7,915 nucleotides of DNA, taken from NCBI GenBank assembly GCA_017959625.1, contig JAGDAG010000027.1, positions 1 to 7,915 on the forward strand, in the 5' to 3' direction. Source of the stretch: Abditibacteriota bacterium (GTDB lineage Bacteria > Armatimonadota > UBA5829). Positions 1 through 5,339 of the stretch are shown here, piece by piece. The translations under genes were made by a program, and so were the position numbers. Numbering within the stretch: position 1 is the first letter of the stretch; every line of letters starts with the position of its first letter. The notes under the pieces are model-generated. The model was not told where the DNA came from. It saw nothing but the letters and a program-made list of their open reading frames with translations, and did no database searches.

Positions 1-308
1 GCGTTTCCACCGAGGTGCAGAACGCGCTTCTGGCGGTGAACACCGCAAAACAGCAGATAGCTACCTGCGAAAAGGCCCTTGCTCTGGCGAAGGAGGCCCA
101 GGAGATAGCGGAGCTGCGCTACAACGAAGAGCTGGGCACTTTTCTGGACGTCCAGACGGCCATGGACTCCACCTTTGCGGCGGAGATCAGCCTCATCGCG
201 GCGAGATACGCCTATGCGACCAATATATACAATCTTGAAAGAGCTCTGGGCCACCAGAGAGAGATAGGTGAAATGATGAACCTTCTGTGGGAGGGAACCA
301 ATGAGTAA
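1..308 (+). CDS. TolC-family outer membrane efflux channel, C-terminal end (partial)
   Basis: This is the 3' end of a gene that begins before the window; the first whole codon is at 3 and the stop is TAA at 306-308. About 101 residues remain. They form Ala/Gln/Glu-rich heptad-like helices followed by RYNEELGTFLDVQTAMDS and AARYAYATNIYNLERALG. This matches the usual end of the outer membrane efflux (OEP/TolC) repeat: a conserved RY, an 'LDV' turn, then a last helix ending in 'L..A.G'. TolC-type proteins are trimeric channels crossing the outer membrane and periplasm that receive substrate from an inner-membrane pump. The gene overlaps the adaptor gene by 8 bases (ATGAGTAA), so the two are translationally coupled. 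No signal peptide or barrel region can be judged. Family identity is inferred from this helical end and from the adaptor and RND genes that follow. Confidence 0.85.
   Translation, partial: VSTEVQNALLAVNTAKQQIATCEKALALAKEAQEIAELRYNEELGTFLDVQTAMDSTFAAEISLIAARYAYATNIYNLERALGHQREIGEMMNLLWEGTNE
290..294 (+). promoter_or_regulatory. Shine-Dalgarno site of the adaptor gene
   Basis: GGAGG lies 6 bases before the ATG at 301, inside the end of the channel gene. It supports the 301 start and coupled translation across the 8-base overlap. Confidence 0.75.
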
Positions 309-1764
309 GAAATTAATAGCCGGCATAATAATCATAGTGGTGGTAGTGGGGGGCCTTATAGGCTTTTCCATAGCCCGCAGGCCGGCTGCCAAGGCAAAGA
401 CTATAGACGAAAACCAGAAGGAGAACGGATATCCCGTTTCCCTGGAGACCCTGAGGAACGGAGACATAGACCAGTTCGTTTCCCTTACGGGAAAGATATC
501 CGCTCTGGACAAGCAGGTCATCACCTCCAAGGTTGGGGGAAAGGTGGCCAGAGTCAACGTGCGCGAGGGCGAACCGGTGCGCGCGGGGCAGGTGCTGGTG
601 GAACTGGAGAGTGAGGATTACGTCAACGCCCTCAGGTCTGCCGAGTCCAATCTGAAGCAGGCCCGGGCCCAGCTGCAGACGGGGATAACCGACAAAAAGA
701 ACGCGGTGATCTCCAACGACGTCACGGTAAAGAACGCCAAAGCGTCGGTGAAAGGCGCCGAGCAGGCTCTGGAGCTGGCCAAAAAGCCCTTCAAGACCCA
801 TGAGATCATCCAGGCCGAGAACGCCGTGAACAGCGCCAAACAGCAGCTGGAAAAGGCCAAAGCCGACGAAGCCCGCTACAAGGCGCTGTGCGATAAAGGC
901 GCTGTTTCCCGCAGCGATTATGAAAGCATGAGCCTGGCCGCCGTGCTGGCTCAGAACACCTACGATTCGGCGGTGGAGGCCTATGAGAACCTGAAGGATC
1001 AGGGCAGGCAGGAAAGCATCGTCCAGGCCGAACAGGCTCTGGAGATGGCAAAGCAGAACCTGCGCAGCGCCGAGGCCAACGCCCAGGCGGTGGTGATGAA
1101 GGACGATACCATACGCGTCCTGCAGACCAGCGTGGATATAGCAAAGACTGCCGTGGACACGGCTCAGTATAATCTTTCCAACACAAAAATAGTTTCCAAG
1201 ATCAACGGCGTGCTTTCCACCCGCACGGTGGAGCCGGGCCAGACCATCGGCGCCGGTTCTTCGCTGGGAGAGGTGGTCTCCGACACCCAGCTCTTCTATC
1301 TGGCAGACCTTTCCGAGGTGGACGTGCGCAACGTAAAACAGGGGCAGCTCGTGGACGTGACTCTTGACGCAGTGCCCGGCAGAGTGTTCACCGGACACGT
1401 GGCCGCCATTTACCCGGTGGCCGACTCCGCAACCAGGATGTTCCCGGTGAGGGTGGTTTTGGAGAACGACGCAAAGATACGGTCCGGCATGTTTGCCAAG
1501 GGCAAGGTGGAGACGGGGCAGCATACCAACGTGCTGCTGGTGCCCAACGGCGCCCTGGTGCGGGCGGACGGAGACGTTGCCGTGTTCAAGGCGGTGGAAG
1601 ACGGCACCAAGGCGCAAAAGATCCTGGTGGAGGTTGTGTCTGCCGACGATCTGAACAGCGAGGTGCGCGTCCTTACCGGATCTCTGAAAGCCGGCGACAG
1701 CATAGTTGTCAACGGAAAGGATTCCCTTTCCGACGAAAGCAAGATATACATAGACAAAAAGTAG
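301..1764 (+). CDS. RND efflux periplasmic adaptor subunit (membrane fusion protein, HlyD/AcrA type)
   Basis: This 487-residue adaptor should bridge the RND pump encoded next and the TolC-like channel encoded before it. Residues 4-25 are an Ile/Val-rich membrane anchor; there is no lipobox Cys, so it is probably membrane-anchored rather than lipidated. The first half of the biotinyl-lipoyl-like domain is at about 79-103 (GGKVARVNV...GQVLVELE), the second at about 297-330. Between them, roughly 105-292, is a long Ala/Gln/Glu/Lys-rich helical hairpin. Its tip carries R192-x3-L196-x6-S203, the RLS pattern through which AcrA/MacA-type adaptors dock on TolC. Beta-barrel and membrane-proximal domains follow (about 335-480). 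The tip lies almost midway, giving about 88 residues per helix, clearly longer than I recall for AcrA. The stop is TAG at 1762-1764. The substrate cannot be deduced. Confidence 0.93.
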   Translation: MSKKLIAGIIIIVVVVGGLIGFSIARRPAAKAKTIDENQKENGYPVSLETLRNGDIDQFVSLTGKISALDKQVITSKVGGKVARVNVREGEPVRAGQVLVELESEDYVNALRSAESNLKQARAQLQTGITDKKNAVISNDVTVKNAKASVKGAEQALELAKKPFKTHEIIQAENAVNSAKQQLEKAKADEARYKALCDKGAVSRSDYESMSLAAVLAQNTYDSAVEAYENLKDQGRQESIVQAEQALEMAKQNLRSAEANAQAVVMKDDTIRVLQTSVDIAKTAVDTAQYNLSNTKIVSKINGVLSTRTVEPGQTIGAGSSLGEVVSDTQLFYLADLSEVDVRNVKQGQLVDVTLDAVPGRVFTGHVAAIYPVADSATRMFPVRVVLENDAKIRSGMFAKGKVETGQHTNVLLVPNGALVRADGDVAVFKAVEDGTKAQKILVEVVSADDLNSEVRVLTGSLKAGDSIVVNGKDSLSDESKIYIDKK

Positions 1765-1767
1765 GAG
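1764..1767 (+). promoter_or_regulatory. Shine-Dalgarno site of the RND gene, overlapping the adaptor stop codon
   Basis: GGAG starts on the last base of the adaptor's TAG and lies 6 bases before ATG 1774. It fixes the RND start and shows that the RND gene has its own initiation site, although it is in the same frame as the adaptor. Confidence 0.75.
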
Positions 1768-1773
1768 CATTTT

Positions 1774-4554
1774 ATGGGAATTACCGTAACGGCCATAAGG
1801 CGACCTATCTTTATATGTATGTTCATTCTGGCCCTTATCGTATTCGGTTTCCGCGGCCTGGGCAATATGTCCAAGGAGCTTATCCCCAACGTAGATATCC
1901 CCTACGTTATAGCCATGGTAAGCTATCCCGGCGCAGGCCCGGATGAGATCGAGAGCCAGGTGAACCGCGTCATCGAGCAGAACGTTGCCGGCATCGAAAA
2001 CCTGAAAAACCTTACCAGTATGGCCCAGGACGGCGTGGGTATCGTGGTGCTGGAGTTCAAGCTGGGGACGGACATCAACGTGGCCTCCGCCGACGTGCGC
2101 GACAAGGTGTCTGCGGCCCGGGGCTCCCTGCCCGACGACGCCAACGAGCCCGTGGTGCAGAAGCTGGACATCAACTCCAAGCCCATTATGAACGTCACCC
2201 TGCGGGGGACCGCTTCCCTGAAGGAGCTGCGCGCTTATGCGGACAACACCCTGAAGGACGAGCTTTCCTCCTGCGCCGGCGTTTCTTCGGTAAACGTCAA
2301 CGGCGGTGAAGAGCGTGAGATACACATCGACGTGCACAAAGACAGGCTTGCAGCCTATAACACCAACATAAGCACCGTTTCCTCCGCAGTGGCGGGAGCC
2401 ACCCTCAACCTGCCTGCGGGCAAGATCCGCAAGGGGCATTATTCCTACAGCGTGCGCACTCTGGGCGAGTTCGACACCGTGGACGAGATAAAAGAGGTCA
2501 TGATAAAGGCCTCCAACGGCCGTTATTTCCGCCTGAAGGACGTGGCGGACATTTACGACGGCGTTGCGGAGATGGACAAATTCAGCCGCGTTGACGGCGA
2601 AAACGCCGTTATGCTCAGCATCCAGAAGATATCCGGCGGCAACACCGTGGAGGTGGTGGACGGCGTAAAGGACAAGATCGCCCGGCTGAACAAAACCCTT
2701 CCCGCGTCGCTGCAGATAGTTTCCCTCACCGACGACGGCGAAGAGGTTGCCACCTCGCTCTTTGAGGTGGAGAAGACCCTGGGCGAAGCCATCGTCATAG
2801 TGGTGCTCATAGTAATGCTTTTCCTGCATTCCGTGCGGGGCACCTTTATAGTGGGCATCTCTATCCCTACTTCCCTGTTTGCCACCTTCGGCCCTATGTC
2901 CGCCTTCGGCTTTTCGCTGAACATCCTCACCATGCTGGCTCTCTGTCTGGTGATCGGTATCCTGGTGGACGACTCTATCGTTGTTCTTGAAAACATCGAG
3001 CGCCACCTGCGCAAGGGCGAGAGCGTTGTGGACGCCGCCATCAACGGACGTTCCGAGATCGGCTTTGCCGCCATCGCCATCAGTATGGTGGATATAGTGG
3101 TGTTTTTGCCCATCGCCTTTATGGGCGGTATGATGGGAATGATGTTCCGCCAGTTCGGCATCACCATCGCCTGCGCCGTGGCCTTCTCGCTGCTCATGAG
3201 CTTCACCCTGGCTCCCATGCTGGCCAGCAAGTTCCTCAAGCTCCACAAAGAGGAGCAGGAGAACATACGGCAGCTCAACGAGAACCACAAAAGCGGCAAC
3301 ATAGGCCTTTGGGGCAGGATATCCTGGGGCTTCAACGCCTTTATGGACGTTATCGCCAACGGCATCGCCCGCCTGATAAAGATATACGAGGGCGTTCTGG
3401 GCTGGACTCTTGAAAACAAGTTCACCACTCTGTTCATAGGCACCGCCCTCCTGTTCGTGGTGGTGTTCATGAACCAGCCCCTCATCAGCTTTGCGGCGGG
3501 GCTGAAGGGCATCCTGGGGCCCAGGACCATACTGCTTATACTGATAGCGGTCTGCTGGGCCATTTGTATGGCAAAACAGCCGGACAAATTCGTGCCCAGC
3601 CTTTTTGCCGTGGTGAGCGCCCTGCTGCTTTTGTTCGTAAGCTTCCACCTCAACTTCAACCTTTCGCCTACCGGCGACAACGGACGCTTCGATCTCACCA
3701 TCCGCCTGCCGGAGGGCAGCAGCCTCAGCGACACCGACAAGGTGGCCAGAAAAGTGGAAGCCATCATAAAGAAGCTTCCGGAAATGGAAAAGAAAAAGGT
3801 GCGGTATAAGGAGATACTTATATACAAGCCCTCCAGCTGGTTCACCTATCTGGAAAAAGATCTGGAGCCCCACTATATAACCACCGTGGGTTCCACCTCC
3901 ACCGGCGCATTCGCTGCCGGCGGCTCCGGCGACAACTATGCGGCTATTTCCGTTTACGCCCATCCCAAGCAGTTCCGCAAACGGAGCACCCAGCAGATAG
4001 TGGACGGTATGAAGAAGGAGCTTTCCGAGATAGCGGGCCCCGTTTCCATCAACGTGGGCGTGTCTTCCAGCTTCGGCGGCGGCCGGGGCGGAAACGGCGT
4101 CGCCTACAAGGTGACGGGCCAGGATATGGACCTGCTTTACACCTGGGCCAAGGTGGTGGCAAAGGAAATGGCCGAGACCGAGGGCCTCACCGACGTGGAC
4201 ATCTCCTATAAGCCCGGCGTGCCCGAAAAGCAGATAGTCATCCGCCGCGACAAGATCGCCGAAGCGGGAGTGGGCATCTACGAAGTTGCCTCCGCGGTGC
4301 GCAGCGCCAATACCGGCGACACCAACACCAAGTTCCGCGACAACGGTTTTGAATACAATATCAACGTGCGGTATAAGGAAGAGGACAGAAACGATATCAG
4401 CGAGATCCCCGATTTCGTGATAACCACCGTGAACAACCGCCCCATTTATCTGAAGGACGTGGCGGACGTGGTGGACGGTTTTGCCCCCAACCAGATAGAC
4501 CGCGAGGACAAGGAACGGAAGATAGAGATCACCTCCAACATGATGGGCGGCTAG
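1774..4554 (+). CDS. RND (HAE1/AcrB-type) efflux transporter, N-terminal 926 residues up to an in-frame TAG
   Basis: Proton-driven inner-membrane exporter of the AcrB type. TM1 is at about 10-30, the first porter domain runs to about 330, TM2-TM6 span about 337-486, and TM7 is 550-568. TM4 contains GILVDDSIVVLENIERHL with D399 and D400, matching AcrB's proton-relay aspartates 407/408. The second porter domain follows from about 630 (TGDNGRFDLTIRLPEGSSL) to 926. Two extra hydrophobic stretches, about 584-600 and 606-626, lie between TM7 and that domain, where AcrB has only a short link. The frame stops at TAG 4552-4554 in the conserved stretch before TM8, yet continues unshifted as the next entry. 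Read through, the protein would be 1,163 residues, longer than AcrB (about 1,050). Alone this part lacks TM8-12 and the relay lysine, so it should not pump. It could be a pseudogene, a read-through gene, or carry a sequencing error. Confidence 0.93.
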   Translation: MGITVTAIRRPIFICMFILALIVFGFRGLGNMSKELIPNVDIPYVIAMVSYPGAGPDEIESQVNRVIEQNVAGIENLKNLTSMAQDGVGIVVLEFKLGTDINVASADVRDKVSAARGSLPDDANEPVVQKLDINSKPIMNVTLRGTASLKELRAYADNTLKDELSSCAGVSSVNVNGGEEREIHIDVHKDRLAAYNTNISTVSSAVAGATLNLPAGKIRKGHYSYSVRTLGEFDTVDEIKEVMIKASNGRYFRLKDVADIYDGVAEMDKFSRVDGENAVMLSIQKISGGNTVEVVDGVKDKIARLNKTLPASLQIVSLTDDGEEVATSLFEVEKTLGEAIVIVVLIVMLFLHSVRGTFIVGISIPTSLFATFGPMSAFGFSLNILTMLALCLVIGILVDDSIVVLENIERHLRKGESVVDAAINGRSEIGFAAIAISMVDIVVFLPIAFMGGMMGMMFRQFGITIACAVAFSLLMSFTLAPMLASKFLKLHKEEQENIRQLNENHKSGNIGLWGRISWGFNAFMDVIANGIARLIKIYEGVLGWTLENKFTTLFIGTALLFVVVFMNQPLISFAAGLKGILGPRTILLILIAVCWAICMAKQPDKFVPSLFAVVSALLLLFVSFHLNFNLSPTGDNGRFDLTIRLPEGSSLSDTDKVARKVEAIIKKLPEMEKKKVRYKEILIYKPSSWFTYLEKDLEPHYITTVGSTSTGAFAAGGSGDNYAAISVYAHPKQFRKRSTQQIVDGMKKELSEIAGPVSINVGVSSSFGGGRGGNGVAYKVTGQDMDLLYTWAKVVAKEMAETEGLTDVDISYKPGVPEKQIVIRRDKIAEAGVGIYEVASAVRSANTGDTNTKFRDNGFEYNINVRYKEEDRNDISEIPDFVITTVNNRPIYLKDVADVVDGFAPNQIDREDKERKIEITSNMMGG
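4552..4554 (+). other. In-frame TAG splitting the RND transporter gene
   Basis: TAG is codon 927 of the frame that starts at 1774, and the same frame stays open to TAA 5263-5265. There is no indel. The surrounding residues (ITSNMMGG, stop, SLGNVQMV) align without a gap to the AcrB segment I recall as APGKSTGEA, with the stop at the Lys. TAG is one base change from codons for Gln, Lys, Glu, Tyr, Trp, Ser or Leu. Possible explanations are a recent nonsense mutation, suppression or read-through, re-initiation giving two polypeptides, or a base-calling error. Confidence 0.9.
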
Positions 4555-4566
4555 TCCCTGGGCAAC

Positions 4567-5265
4567 GTGCAGATGGTGACCGACGCCAAGATGGCAAAGC
4601 TCAACCTGCCCAACGGCGTGCGGGTGTCCGGAACGGGTATGTCCGAAAGCATGGGCGAAAACTTCGGCTATATCTTCGGCGCCCTGGGGCTGGCCATCAT
4701 CCTGGTCTATATGCTGATGTGCGCCCTGTTCGAATCGCTGCTCACTCCGCTGGTGATCATGTTCACCCTGCCCCAGGCTATCGCGGGGGGCCTTCTGGCG
4801 CTGTATATCACCGGTACGGTCATGAGCATCATCTCCATGATCGGTTTCATCATGCTAATCGGCCTGGTGACCAAAAACGCCATTCTGCTGTGCGACGTCA
4901 CCAACCAGCTGCGGCAGAAGGGCCTAACCAAACACGAAGCCCTGGTGGCGGCGGGAGAAGCCAGGCTGAGGCCTATCCTCATGACCACCGTGGCCATGAT
5001 CGGCGGTATGCTGCCTATGGCCATCTCCAATGCGGAAAACTCCGAGCTGAGGGCGCCTATGGCCATAACCGTTATCGGCGGCCTGTGTCTGAGTATGTTC
5101 CTCACCCTGCTGGTGATACCGGTGCTGTATGACATTGTGGACACCGTGTGGCACTGGATACTGCAGACGCCATGGCTGTCCGGCATACGGAAGCAGACGG
5201 AGGACAAAGAAGAGGAATGGCTGGCAAGCCGCTCCGATGACTTTGATCCCACCGATATCGCTTAA
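4567..5265 (+). CDS. RND efflux transporter, C-terminal part (TM8-TM12) after the in-frame TAG
   Basis: This is the rest of the same RND gene, in the same frame as 1774. It carries TM8 (about 967-986 in full-length numbering), TM9 (993-1011), TM10 with GLVTKNAILLCDVTNQLR, TM11 after RLRPILMTTVAMIGGMLP, and TM12 (about 1098-1120). K1034 in TM10 corresponds to AcrB K940, the partner of the TM4 aspartates, and R1066 sits at the conserved TM11 arginine. The protein ends in a short acidic cytoplasmic tail. All family motifs are intact, so no decay is visible beyond the stop. If translated separately, GTG 4567 or ATG 4573 could serve as start. Neither has a recognisable ribosome site, so re-initiation or read-through is more likely than independent initiation. 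A free 232-residue protein of five membrane helices would be unusual for this family. Confidence 0.85.
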   Translation: MQMVTDAKMAKLNLPNGVRVSGTGMSESMGENFGYIFGALGLAIILVYMLMCALFESLLTPLVIMFTLPQAIAGGLLALYITGTVMSIISMIGFIMLIGLVTKNAILLCDVTNQLRQKGLTKHEALVAAGEARLRPILMTTVAMIGGMLPMAISNAENSELRAPMAITVIGGLCLSMFLTLLVIPVLYDIVDTVWHWILQTPWLSGIRKQTEDKEEEWLASRSDDFDPTDIA

Positions 5266-5272
5266 AGCATAC

Positions 5273-5309
5273 GGGCTCCCGCGGAGAAGCCTCCGCCGGA
5301 GCCCTTTTT
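5273..5309 (+). terminator. Rho-independent terminator of the efflux operon
   Basis: GGGCTCC (5273-5279) pairs with GGAGCCC (5298-5304), and GCGGAG (5281-5286) pairs with CTCCGC (5291-5296), with a C-C mismatch between the two stems and an AAGC loop. TTTTT follows at 5305-5309. It starts 8 bases after the RND stop codon, closing the channel-adaptor-pump unit. Confidence 0.88.
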
Positions 5310-5317
5310 CAAAAACG

Positions 5318-5331
5318 CCGGCTTCCGCCGG
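5318..5331 (+). other. Small hairpin in the leader of the KimA-like gene
   Basis: CCGGC (5318-5322) and GCCGG (5327-5331) enclose a TTCC loop and are followed by TTT. The hairpin sits between the terminator and ATG 5340, ending 8 bases before that start. It could be a second weak stop signal or could limit ribosome access; it could also be chance in GC-rich DNA. Confidence 0.4.
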
Positions 5332-5339
5332 TTTCGGAT

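Noticed and set aside
313..3963. Very long open frame (1,216 codons) on the - strand across the adaptor and pump genes
   Set aside because: It is exactly antisense, in codon register, to two well-recognised genes. It is open only because those genes lack TTA, CTA and TCA codons and share a frame. Its translation is Gly/His/Ala/Gln-rich with no family likeness.
4540..4570. Frameshift as the cause of the split pump gene
   Set aside because: Both halves are in the same frame and the residues align with AcrB without a gap; only the TAG codon interrupts.
4555..4612. Possible read-through-stimulating stem after the TAG: TGGGCA (4559-4564) with TGCCCA (4607-4612)
   Set aside because: Only 6 pairs with a 42-base loop in GC-rich DNA; expected by chance and not a known read-through or pyrrolysine element.
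5135..5162. Possible promoter for the permease gene inside the pump gene: TTGTGG, 16 bases, GATACT
   Set aside because: A weak match on both boxes within coding sequence and upstream of the terminator, so it would not escape it; insufficient to call.
301..5265. Adaptor-pump fusion protein made by reading both TAGs as sense
   Set aside because: The pump has its own GGAG and ATG, and a fusion would put the periplasmic adaptor end and the cytoplasmic pump start on incompatible sides of the membrane.
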